Source: Rebecca billardiae RCC1528 (lineage: Eukaryota > Haptophyta). From it: a DNA stretch of 64,000 nt. How positions within the stretch are numbered: the first letter of the stretch is position 1; each line of letters starts with the position of its first letter. Both the position numbers and the translations under genes were made by a program. The notes beneath the pieces are model-generated. The model was not told the DNA's origin. It ran no database searches and was given only the letters and a program-made list of their open reading frames with translations. The stretch spans positions 1,612,001-1,676,000 of the forward strand of contig OZ251228.1 in assembly GCA_965240325.2 (NCBI GenBank), read 5' to 3'. Shown here one piece after another: positions 1 to 10,133 of the stretch.

Positions 1-321
1 CACCACTGTTTAGCTCCGAGGACATTGAACCGTCACCGTCAGGCGTCACAAGCAAGCCGCCGTCGCACGCCAATCAGTTATTGGCCAGTGCGTGCGCACA
101 GTCGACGGCTCGGCTGTCGGCACCCGGGATGACGAGTAGCGCCGAGTGGGTGCACGAATACACGCGCAATCACACTGTCGGTGAGATCACCAGAGTCATC
201 TGTCGCGTTATTATTCGTCAGTGAGTCAGGTAGCTCACCATCATCTGTGTGTCGATTGTAGTATTCGTCATCCTGCCCGTCAAACCGCTAAATAAAAGCA
301 GCGCGAACCCGCTGGGGAAAT

Positions 322-370
322 ATTGCGACAGCACTGGCACGGCCCGCCGACCCCCCCGCCCGCCAGGGCA
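322..370 (+). repeat. 49-bp direct repeat, left copy
   Basis: Identical to 1858-1906 over 49 bases (begins ATTGCGACAGCACTGGCACG). Similarity continues imperfectly on both sides: GCGAACCCGC lies just upstream of both copies and a GTTTTAT/GTTTAAT end just downstream. The pair encloses about 1.5 kb, which suggests the ends of a small terminal-direct-repeat element. That interpretation is inference. Confidence 0.75.
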
Positions 371-1221
371 GAGTTTTATGGCGGGCCGTAGGTCCGCCCC
401 TTGTAGTGCCCGGGAAAAAGATAAGAAAAAGAAAAGGAAAAAAGAAAATCGCCTCGCAAAGAAAAGAAAATCGCCTCGCTCACTGCCGGGTCGCTTCGCT
501 CACTACCGGGCGCCCTCGCAGCTCCCACTGGGGACGCTCGGCCGAAAGAGAGTCCTGGATGGCGCGGAGCGCATGGGCCGCGCGCGCCGAATCCAACGCC
601 GGCGTGGATATCGCGCGGAGACTCCCGAGGGGGGTTTTCGCCCGATTCGCGATTGCTGCCCTCGTCGTCTCGCGTGCAGGTCAAACGGGGGCCAAAGTCG
701 ACGCGTTTGGAGGTACGCTCGGCGCGTCGACACGATCGTGCGACCTGGGGCAGTCCTCGCCCGACTTGCACGTCGAACGCTCGCACGGGCCATTGTATCA
801 AGCGCTGCGCACGACAACCGCCTCGCACGATCCACCGCCGCGCGTCGGGCTCGGTGCGGAAAGGCCCTCATCACGAGGTGTCTCGCGGGCGGGAAGCGCC
901 ATCGCACGCGACGCAAGATTTGGCGCGGCCTTCTGAACTCGATCGCCGGAATCCGCGCACCGGACTCAGTCGTCGCTCGCGGTCCCTCAGCCGAAGCCCA
1001 CGTCCGGCCTGCATGGCGTCGACGGTGACCAATGCGACGGAAGCGCAGCGCCAACGGCGTACGACGCGCAGCGGACGCACCTCCGGGGTCTGTCGCCGTG
1101 ACAGCAACCGCGTCTTCGCGAGTTGGCGACCCTCGCCGCAGCGCGACACAGACAAGCCCGTGATGCCATCCGCAGAGAGATGAATCGTTGAGCATGCAAC
1201 ATCGCCGCGCCATCCTCGTCC

Positions 1222-1790
1222 ATGGCGCAGGCGCTGCGGGACGAGGCGGACGTCGTCACGCCGGTGACGGATGCGCTGCGATTCGTGTGCCTGCGTGAGC
1301 AGCTCGTGCCCAATCTCGATCGCGAGTGGCACACGCTGTCGCTGTGCGCGCGCGCGCGCACAACCAACAGCTCCTCGTGCCGCCAAACACGCGGGCGCCA
1401 GACCTGTCGAAAAGGCGAAGAGCGACGACCGCGTGAACGTCAACGCGCTCGTGCTCAGCGTGGCGGCCGTGTACGACGTCAACGCGACCTGCGCCGAGCC
1501 CATCATGCCCGGAGCGGACATCGGCAAGCATCCTCGCAACGACCGCTCTCGGCTGGCGGCAGGAGGACATGCACACGATCTACTCTGGCGGCTTCGTCGG
1601 CGGCGAGGCGCTCGATTACGCCATCGCGGTCGAGATGCGGCACATACAGCGCGTACCCGCGCTCGCGCGGAGCAACGGGCTACCCGCCCCGCCCCGCGTG
1701 CTGCACATTCCCTCGTGGGTGCGGGCCTTGCTGATGCGCACAGACGTGTGCGTCACGTCGGGCCGGAGAACTTCAGGTGTCACTGGTCCT
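1222..1790 (+). pseudogene. Frame-shifted coding remnant, family unknown
   Basis: Protein-like runs appear in changing plus-strand frames: one from 1222 (MAQALRDEADVVTPVTDAL), a second around 1420-1530 (VNVNALVLSVAAVYDVNATC), and a third from 1569 (MHTIYSGGFVGGEALDYAIA). Read in order they look like one ancestral reading frame broken by at least two indels, lying between the 49-bp direct repeats. I do not recognise the family. A chance run of open frames in GC-rich DNA is the alternative. Confidence 0.35.
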
Positions 1791-1857
1791 CGGACTGTCC
1801 GTCGCCCACGGCCACGAGCGAATGTGGAAAGACGCGAACCCGCAGTAGAGAGGAAAC

Positions 1858-1906
1858 ATTGCGACAGCACTGGCACGGCCCGCCGACCCCCCCGCCCGCC
1901 AGGGCA
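1858..1906 (+). repeat. 49-bp direct repeat, right copy
   Basis: Second copy of the 49-bp repeat at 322-370, same orientation, no mismatch by eye. Confidence 0.75.
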
Positions 1907-2214
1907 CAGTTTAATAAAGGCCAGTCGGGCCACTGCGGACCCGAGCGGCAGCGGCGCGGACTGATCTAAGTAACTTTCTTACAGAGTTACATGAGACTGC
2001 CTGGGTGCCTGCCGAGCTAGGCGTCAGGTCGAGTGGCGCAATGCTGCGACGCGGGAGTCTGAGCTCAGAACGCGGCCCGCCTAGTCAGGTCAGCGGGTCG
2101 GCGGAAGCATTGACACCACGAATAGAAGCGCCGCCAGCTCTCGGTCCCAGGCCATGCCGGCGTGCCGTAATCCCGGCGTCTCCGATCTGACGCAGGCGGC
2201 ATCGGGCGATGCCA

Positions 2215-5200
2215 TCACATGAGACCGCCGAGGAAGTTGCTCGCCGCCTGCGCGTTGGCACGCGCGTTCTCCACGGCCCGATGGTCGTTGCCCGAGTCCC
2301 ATCCCGAGTCGAGGCTCTGCTGGTTTGGCCACGACGAGACGGGCGGCGGCAGCGGCTCCGGCCGCGGTGGCGGCGGCGGTGGCGCGTTCTGTGCGCGCGA
2401 GGGCGAGGGAGTCGGGCGCGCGGCCGCCGGTGTTGAGTGGCGCGGCGCGCGGCCTCCCGCGCGCGCCGCCGCGGCTGCGCACCTGCCAGTTCCGCTTGAA
2501 CCAGCGCAGCATCTCCTCGAGGCTCGAGTGCACGACGCTGCGGAGCCGGAAGCCCGCCGGCTTGACCGAGACAAGCTCGTGCTTCACAGACTTGGAGGGC
2601 ACGTATGAGAGGACGAGGTGGCCGGGCGCCTTGTCGCACACGGACACGCGGTACGGGATCGAGGCGGGCGCCTCGGCCTTCTCGCGCCGCAGCAGCGAGT
2701 CCACCTCCGCCTGCTTCTTGTGCAGGAACTTGCGGTGCGTCATCGCCTCGGAGACGAGGTCGGAGATGGGCGCGGCGTATCTCGCGTGGATCTCGTCAAG
2801 CGCCTCAAAGGCCTCGCCCTCCGAGCGGCCCTCGGCGTAGCCAACGACGAGGGTGCGCCCGAGCTGCTCGGCGGACGGCTTGTCGCGCTCGAGCACGTCC
2901 ACGTGCAGGATCGTCTCCGGCGCCCACACCCACGACATGGTGAGGTGGTCGTCCCCCTTGGAGGAGGGCCTGAACAAGACATCTCCGGGCGTGCCTGCGC
3001 GCGGCGGACGGTCGGGCGCGGCGCGGGGCGCGGCGCGGGGCGCGCGTGCAAGTGGGCGCCGGCCGCGGCCCCGCGCGCGCACGGCGCGGCGCCGCCGCTC
3101 CGCGCGCGCACCCTGCTTGAGGATCTCGCACGCGCGCTCGTACAGCACGTTCTGAAACAGCGGGTGCGTGATGCGCCGCTTCAGCACCTGCGCGGACCAA
3201 AAACAAACAAGCACGCGCGGCGGAAAAAAAAACGGGGGCGGAAAAAAAAACGGGGGCGCCGGGCGCGCCGGCGCGCGCGGCGCGGAGGCGGAGCGCAGGT
3301 GTCGGGTCGGGCGCGGCAGCACGGGCAGGCAGGCGAGCGGCGGCGTGGACGCGGTACGGTGCGGTGCGTCGGCGCGCGCGGCGCGGCGTGCCTTTGGCGC
3401 AGCGGGCCGCTCGTCGTGCGCGCGCTGCTCGGCAACCGAGCGGAAATCTGCCCTCGCGAGATCGCCGCCTCGGCACGAGATTGTGACCTCGCACTTGGCC
3501 TGGTCGATGTCGTTTGGGCTGAGCACGACGCAGTGGAAGGTGGCGCCCACCGCCACGGGCATCTCCGACTGCTCGTACCCGTCCGACATCTCGTTCGACA
3601 TGAGCTCCGCCGGCAGGAACGCCTGCATGCCGTTGTCGAGCGCGCACCACATTCCGCTCACGCGCTCGCGCGTGCCCTGGCGCACCGCGCGCGCGACCAG
3701 AAGGCCACCTGCGCGCGCGCCGCGCGCGGCGAGCGGCGCCGCGGCCGTTCGGGTGAGAGCGCGGTAGCAGCGCAGCAGCGCAGCAGCGCACCGCGCTCGC
3801 GCTCGCCCGCTCCCCTCGGCGCGCGCCCGCGCTCGCCCGCGCTCGCCCGCCCCCGTCCCCCGCGCGCGTGGCGCTGCGCGCGCGCGCGCACTCGTGAGCG
3901 TGCGCGTTGTCTCGCCGGTCAGCTGCTCGAAGAGGGGCTCGGCGCGGAGCAGCTCGACCTGGGGCGCGTCGGAGCCGTCGAGCGGCGGCGGCGCGTCCGG
4001 CGAGGGCGCGACGAGCACCTCGCGCGGGTCGGCGTACGGCTCGATCAGCGCCGCCTGCATCGCGGTCAGCTGCAGCTCGAGTTCGCGTGGCTCTGCCACC
4101 GTCTGCACTCCACCGATCTCCTCGCCGCGCAGGTGTCGCGCGTACTCGACGACCTCGAGCTGGTTGAGCTCGTCGCGCTTGCCGATGGTGGCGGAGACGG
4201 CCTCGTTGATCGCGCCCTCCTCCTCCGGCAGGTCCTCCTCGTCGTCGTCCGCCGCCGCCTGCACGCACAGCTGCCGGGCGAACTCGTAGTGCTCGGGGTG
4301 CACGCGCGTCATCTCGAGGGTTGGGACCACCTCCGCGTCGTCGTCGAGCGGCGCGAAGAAAATGAAGGGGGCGAGGTTGCGGTAGACGGTGGGCCCGAGG
4401 AGGCCGCGCTCGAGCAGGCCGGCGCGGCTCGCCACGTCGTTCCCCAGCTGCGCGAGCGTCACCAGCTGCTCGAACAGCCGCGCCGCCTTGCGCGGGCCCA
4501 GCCCCGGGACGAACTGCAGAACGTGCCGCGCGTGCGAGCCGTGCGCGACGACCCACGGAAGGTTCACGCCGAGCCGCGCGACGGTGGAGACGAGGCGCGC
4601 GCGCAGCGCGGCGACGAGCGCCTCGCGCGGCACGGCGGACTGCAGCGGGTGCAGGTGCAGCGCCGCGAGCGCCTCGCCGCCCGCCCCCGCCACGTGCGCC
4701 AGCTCGAGCACGAAGTCCTGCGCGGCGCGGCCGAGCGAGACGGCGCGCCACAGCAGCGCGTGCCGGTCGCCGAGCTCGCGCGCCGCTTCCTCGGACGCGG
4801 CGTAGAGCGCGGGCACCTCCTCCGAGCCGTAGACGACGCGGAAGGGCGCGGCGGCGTTCATCTCCGCCAGCGACATCGGGAACGCCGCCGGCCCGTCCAC
4901 GTCGTGGAACGGCTCCCTGAACACGGCGTCGCGGCCGAGCGGTCCTTCGACCATCTCTGTGCGGCCGAGCGGGTGCGCGCACGTGTTGTACGCGGTGAAG
5001 CCGTCGTCGCCGTGGACGGCGCGCACGGCGAGCGCGCGCGAGAGGTGCTCGAGCTCGGTGCGCAGCTCGCGGCAGCGCAGGTGCGACGCGCCGATCACGA
5101 CGAACGACGGCGAGCCGAGCTCCGTCGGCCCGAGGAAGTCTGCCAGCTTGCTCAGCTCGTCCGCCTTGCGGCTCCGGTCGACCTCCGACCGAGTACGCCA

Positions 5201-8034
5201 CTCGCGCCGCTCGGCGCGGCCGAGCTCGTCGAGCCTGGCGGGGAGCAGCCGCGCGGAGACGTGGAGCCACTCGCAGCGCAGGTAGTCGACCAGCTCGCCG
5301 TCCGGCGCGAGCTTCGCGAACATCACCGTCGGCGAGTTGGGGTCCTTGCACGCGGCGACCAGCAGCGCGCGCGCCGCGTACGCGTGGTGCTGCAGTGGGC
5401 GCCGTTCCCAGAGCTCGCGGTCGCGCAGCGGGCGCGCGTCGGCCACGCGCTGGTCGAGCGCGTCGGCGCACGCGCGGAGCAGCGCGCGCTGCCCGTCCGC
5501 CTGCAGCTGCGCCTCGAGCGCGCGCCCCGTCCGCTCGTACAGCAGCCCGGTGAGCGCGCGCGCCAGCAGCAGGCAGCGCTGTCCGTTCCAGCTGGCGCGC
5601 GCCTCGCCCTCCGGGTCGGCCTCGGGCAGCGGGTCGTCCGCAGAGGGGCAGAAGGCGCGGAGCATCTCGGCGTAGAGCTCGTCGCGCTCGAGCGCGCCGT
5701 ACTCGGGCATCGCCACGCGCACGCTGCACAGGCCCTCCGACTCGGCGCGCTTCGCGCGCAGCACGCTCAGCAGCGCCCGTTCGCGCTCGGCAACAGGCAG
5801 CAGGTGCTGTGACACTGGCCGGTCCGCGCCCGCGCGCGCGCCGCGCGCGCGCACGAGCCTACGGAGCGGCTCGCCGTTGTACCGGCGGAGCTCGGCGTGC
5901 TCGTGCGCGGCGTCGATCAGCTTCTCGCCCTTCTCCGTCAGCTCGACCGTCAGCATCGCGCGCTCCACCACGTGCTCCCGGACATACTCCCGGACTTCGG
6001 GCTCGGACGCAAGCTGGTGCGCCGCCAGCTCGCGCATCGCGGCGAGCGCGTCCGACGCGAGTCCGGTGGGGAGTCCGGGGGGCGGCTTGCCGCCGTGCTC
6101 GTCGATCGCCGCGGCCATGAACGCCTCGGCCGCGCCCTCCGCCGTGTCCACCGCCTCGACCACCGCGTGCGTCGGCCAGCCGTCCTTCAGGTTGTCCGCG
6201 AACTGGGCAGACGTCAGCCCGAGCTGGGAGAGTAGCGCCTCCACGCCGGAGCGCTGCGCGGCCTCGAGCAGCCCGTGCTTGAGCGGCCGGCCGTCCGGCC
6301 CGGCGGTGCTGCCCGCGGCGCCGCCGAGCCCGCGCTCGCGCGCCGCGCCGAGCCGCAGCCCGAGGTGCTCGCCCAGGTCCGCCAGCCGCTCCTCGTCCGT
6401 TACTGCCTCGAGCGCGCGCGTAACCGACTGGTCCTCCGCCGAGCCCTCGGCCACGCCCAGCCGCGCGCGCCCCTTGGACCAGAGCGCGCGCAGCTCGGCG
6501 CGCCTGCCGGCGAGCTTGGCCCAGCGCTCGTCGAGGCGCTGCGCGCGCCGCGCCGACGGGGCCGAGCGGCGCCGCGCGCGGAGGGCCGCGCTCAGCCGCG
6601 CGGCGAGGCGGGGCGCCGCAGCAGCCGCGGCCGTGCGCGCGCGCGCGCGCCGCGCGCGCGCGCGCGCACGGCGCCTTCGCGCGCGCCGGGCGTCGAGCGC
6701 GGCGCGCGCACCTGCACCTCCCACAGCCACTCCTCCTGCAGCGCCGGGCCGATGTCGTCCTTCCTGTGCAGCACGATCGTCGGCACCTCGAGCAGCTGCT
6801 CCCGCATGAGCCGCAGTGCGCTAGTCAGGCCAGGCACGAGCGAGGCGACGCGCTCGGCGGCGACGGCGGCGGCGGCGCCGCCGTCGGCCGCGGCGAGCCA
6901 GTCCTGCCCGCGCAGCGCGGCGATCCACTCCGCCTCGAGCCGGAGCTCGCCCTCCGCCGGCGGCGCGCGCCCCACGTGCACAGGCTGCAGCCGCTCCGGC
7001 ACGTCCGTGACTCGCGCCTGCTCGTCAGCGGGGAGCATGAACTTCTTGGCGAGCATTGAGGGCGGGTAGAGCTTGTGCATCTTGGAGGTGGTGTCCTTCG
7101 CGAGCGCGGAGCGCTGCGCCGCGCGCGCCGCGCGGCGCCGCGCCACGCGCTCCTCCTGCTTCACGCGCTGCCGCTCGAGCCGCGCGTCCTCGTCGTCGTC
7201 GTCGTCCGCGCCGTCGTCGTCGTCGTCGTCGTCGACGTCCAGACCTTCGAGCTCGGCGTCGTCGTCGTCGTCGTCGAGCGCGGCGCCGCCGAGCACGTCC
7301 GCGCGGCCGTCCGGCGCGGCCTCGCCGTTCTCCGCGCCACCCGCGTCCTCCATCGCCGCGTCGGCGCCTGCGCGGACGCGGCGGCGCGGCGCGCGGACGT
7401 GGCAGGGCGCGCGCGCGCGCGTTGGGGTAGGGCGGTGCGCGCGCCGCGCTTCCGCGCTTCCGCGCGCGCGGCGCACCCTGGTGCTTGGTCAGCGCGAGCA
7501 GCTCGGCGAGCTCCTCCGCCGTGCCGAAGATGTCCTGCGCCTCCTCAACCTCCTCCGCGCGGCCGGCGTCCTCGTCGTCCGCCCTGTCGAGCCGCACCGC
7601 GCGGCCTTCCTCGTCCACGATGAAACCGTCCTCGTCGTCCGAGCCGATCTCAGACTCCCGCTCGGCGGCGGCGGGCTCGTCGTCGGCGTCGTCCACGTCG
7701 TCGTCGCCGTCGAAGAGCTCCTGCTCGAGCTCGCGCCCCGCGCGCACGGCCTCGTCCCCCTCCTCGCCTTCGCCCGCGCCGCGCGCCGCGCCCTCCTCGC
7801 CCTCGTCCGGCACGCGCGCGCGCTTGTTCAGACGGCGGTACTTGCGCGACTCATCCTCGCGCCGCTTGAACGCGCGGCCCGTGTTCTCCTCGAGCAGGGC
7901 GTAGTCGTCCTCGTCGAGGGCGGCAGACATGTGCCGCTGGCGCTTGCGCCGCGACTTGTGGATCTGCTGATCCTCAGAGTCCTCGTCGTCGTCCCCTGCC
8001 GCCGCTTTGCCCGCGCCGCCGCCGCCGCCGCCGC

Positions 8035-8069
<35 letters not shown>

Positions 8070-8416
8070 TCATTGTCGTCGTCGTCGTCGTCGTCGCCGC
8101 TGCCGCCGCCATCTTCGTCGTCGCCATCGTCATCGTCATCGTCGCCCTCTGCCTCGGCGCCCTCCGCGCCCGGCTCATCGCCTCCTTCGCCGGCGTCGCC
8201 GTCTGCGCCGGCGTCGTCCTCCTCCGCCTGCGCGTCGTCGCCGCCCGCGTCGTCGTCATCCGCACCGCGAGCCAAGCCGGTTTCCCCAGCGTCGTCCGGC
8301 TCCCCGGACCCCAACTCGCGGTCCTCGGGCTCGTCGTCGTCCCCCCACGCCGCGTCCGTCGCTTCGGGAGCAGGGGGCACCCCGCCCCCAGCGCCGCCCG
8401 CGTGCTCGTCAGCCAT
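2215..8416 (-). CDS. SPT6: Transcription elongation factor SPT6
   Basis: Histone chaperone that travels with RNA polymerase II in the nucleus. Eight exons: 8416-7477, 7367-6712, 6538-5855, 5806-3892, 3708-3392, 3187-3112, 2994-2483, 2388-2215, joining in phase to 1757 residues (human SUPT6H has about 1726). Residues 1-420 are very acidic, as in the family, with a basic patch HKSRRKRQRH. Then come the core segment (PERLQ, then LWEVQ/RLDERW across the exon 2/3 junction), a YqgF-like region (about 910-1010), helix-hairpin-helix FVPGLGPRKAARLFEQL (about 1190), an S1 domain in exon 5, and tandem SH2 domains in exons 6-7 with the signature FRPSSKGDDHLT. The tail is proline-rich. Intron 3 is only 48 nt, and intron 5 appears to use a GC donor (AAG/GCACGC), required for the frame. 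ATG 8416 is the only Met near the acidic start. It diverges from a glycosyltransferase gene. Confidence 0.93.
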
Positions 8417-8473
8417 GGATGACGAGCCCTTGCGCGCGAGCTTGGCGCGAGGAGCCGCCCGGACGCGACCTCG
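8417..8473. promoter_or_regulatory. 57-bp shared divergent promoter region
   Basis: Only 57 bases separate the SPT6 ATG (minus) from the glycosyltransferase ATG at 8474 (plus). Any core promoters must overlap each other or the coding ends. I see no TATA box. If translation of the glycosyltransferase starts at the Met at 8660 the gap is larger, but the signal anchor argues for 8474. Confidence 0.4.
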
Positions 8474-9646
8474 ATGGCCCGGAACGCAATGACCACCCGG
8501 CGAATATCCGGAATCTTCAGGCTCGCTTTCTTGGGAGCCGCTTGTTGCATTGGCCTCCCTTGTGCAACCCAGCATTATTATTTCATCGCGCGCCAGTCGC
8601 CTGTCGGGCCGCCCTGCAGGGCGAGGGGCCGGGGGCGACCACTGGCGCGGGGCCGAGGGATGCCGGTCGGCACTCGGCCGCTCGTATCGCTCCTGGTATC
8701 CATTTTCCGGCACCACGATGACCGAGCTGCGGTGCTCAGCTCGTTCATCAACGATCTCACGCAGCAGCGCGGGCTGAGCGAGTGTGAGGTGCTCTTCCTG
8801 AGCACGACGCCGCTCGCAGACGACATAGCAGTGGTGCAGGAGGCGGTGAGCACGCACGAGAACTTTCGGCACTTGTTCTTCGACGTCGATCCGGGCCTGT
8901 ACGGCATGTGGAACCGCGGCTGGGAGGTCTCGCGCGGCACGTACATCTCCAACCTCAACCTCGACGACAGGCTCGCACACGGCGCGCTCATGGCCAAGGT
9001 GCGCTTCCTGCAGCAGAACCCGGTGTGCGACGTGCTCTCGACGGGCGTCGTGACGAGCACCTCGCCCACGCAGTCATTCGCCGAGGCGTACCAGAAGGCG
9101 CGGGACGCCAAGCGCACCGGGCAGCGCTCGGACAACAACGTGTGGTTCCTGCTCGCCGAGAAGGGCTCGCAGTTCCTCTCGCCGGCGGACTTCTTCACGT
9201 TCAGCACGCCGCCGCGCGGCGTGCCGCTGAACACGTCGCACATCACTGGGACGCAGAACTACCCGCACAACTCGCCGGTCTGGCGCCGCGAGCTCCTCCG
9301 CCTCCCGCGCGGCGGCTTTGACCTGAGCGTCGACCCGGTGAGCGACTATGAGCTGTGGCTCCGCGCGATCTGCTCGAAGAAAGTGCTGTGCCACCTGAAC
9401 CGCGTGACGCACACGTACTTCGTCGACGTGCACTCGCACAACCGACGCGACGTCGAGACGCCCGAAGGGCGGCAGAAGCGCGTGGACACGCTCAACGGCG
9501 TCATCGACCGGCATCGCTCCTGCGTGTCAGAAGATCTGAAGGCGCGGAGCGGCGGCAGGGCGGCGGGCGATGGCAAGCCCACGCTCACCTTCAGGGCGGC
9601 GAGGTCGCAGAAAGACAAGGACTGGGACGTCGACCGCATCGGCTGA
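8474..9646 (+). CDS. Golgi-type family 2-like glycosyltransferase
   Basis: 390-residue single-exon protein predicted to move a sugar from a nucleotide donor in the secretory pathway. Residues about 10-30 (GIFRLAFLGAACCIGL) are hydrophobic after an RR pair, giving a type II signal-anchor layout that supports the start at 8474. The catalytic half begins around residue 66 with VSLLVSIFRHHDDR, which resembles the nucleotide-binding strand of GT-A folds. It has a DxD-like metal site LNLDDR near residues 161-166 and a downstream SDYELWLRA motif like the ED-x-W region of GT2 enzymes. The C-terminus is charged. Donor and acceptor sugars cannot be told from sequence. The GT-A fold is fairly secure, the exact family less so. 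Confidence 0.75.
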   Translation: MARNAMTTRRISGIFRLAFLGAACCIGLPCATQHYYFIARQSPVGPPCRARGRGRPLARGRGMPVGTRPLVSLLVSIFRHHDDRAAVLSSFINDLTQQRGLSECEVLFLSTTPLADDIAVVQEAVSTHENFRHLFFDVDPGLYGMWNRGWEVSRGTYISNLNLDDRLAHGALMAKVRFLQQNPVCDVLSTGVVTSTSPTQSFAEAYQKARDAKRTGQRSDNNVWFLLAEKGSQFLSPADFFTFSTPPRGVPLNTSHITGTQNYPHNSPVWRRELLRLPRGGFDLSVDPVSDYELWLRAICSKKVLCHLNRVTHTYFVDVHSHNRRDVETPEGRQKRVDTLNGVIDRHRSCVSEDLKARSGGRAAGDGKPTLTFRAARSQKDKDWDVDRIG

Positions 9647-10133
9647 CGAGTTGGCGGCGCGAACGCTACGGCTGTGTGTGGCAATGCCCTCCGGGCTGGG
9701 CTGCCATTAGGCCGGCAGCGTCAGGACTCAGGTATCAGGTGACACTGACAGGTTCGGGGCCGCATCACAATCGTCACATCACAGACATCACTGTGTCGTG
9801 ATCACTCATATCATCAGTATTCAGTTTATTACGACACGTATATATATATAGGATCAGAACCGCGCCGTGAGAACCGTCGGGGCGTCGTCGGCGCCGTCGG
9901 CGGTCCAGCCCGCCGTCTCGGACCGAGTTACGACTGCTGAGTGCTGTGAGACAGCCGCCGCCAACGGTGAACGGACATGAGACAGCGACGACAGCTTAGC
10001 GATGCTGATGTCATCCGAAGTAGTTTTATACGCGTAGAACTTTGTGATGACTCACAGTTGGCTGCCACCGCGAGCAGACACATGTCACTGCGAGACAATT
10101 GTCAGCGGCGAGGCGACGACTCGGGCTGCGAGT
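9647..10133. other. Intergenic, tail-to-tail
   Basis: Separates the 3' ends of the glycosyltransferase (plus) and prolyl 4-hydroxylase (minus). It is visibly poorer in GC than the genes and includes a short TA run near 9839-9850. No gene or clear polyadenylation signal was found. Confidence 0.5.

Larger units (their letters stand above)
1..2214. other. Intergenic region with degraded element
   Basis: No intact gene is supported here. The stretch holds two identical 49-bp direct repeats (322-370 and 1858-1906), an A-rich purine tract with a duplicated 14-base unit (about 416-486), and frame-shifted coding remnants between 1222 and 1790 (separate entry). The open frames on both strands are long, as expected from GC-rich sequence, and look like no family I know. 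Confidence 0.6.

Noticed and set aside
249-1213. Overlapping Arg-rich frames on both strands
   Set aside because: Typical random open frames in GC-rich DNA; no domain and no splice logic.
2618-5812. 1064-residue open frame on the plus strand opposite SPT6
   Set aside because: It is the antisense shadow of a clear SPT6 reading frame in very GC-rich sequence; its translation is Arg/Ala/Leu-rich with no domain.
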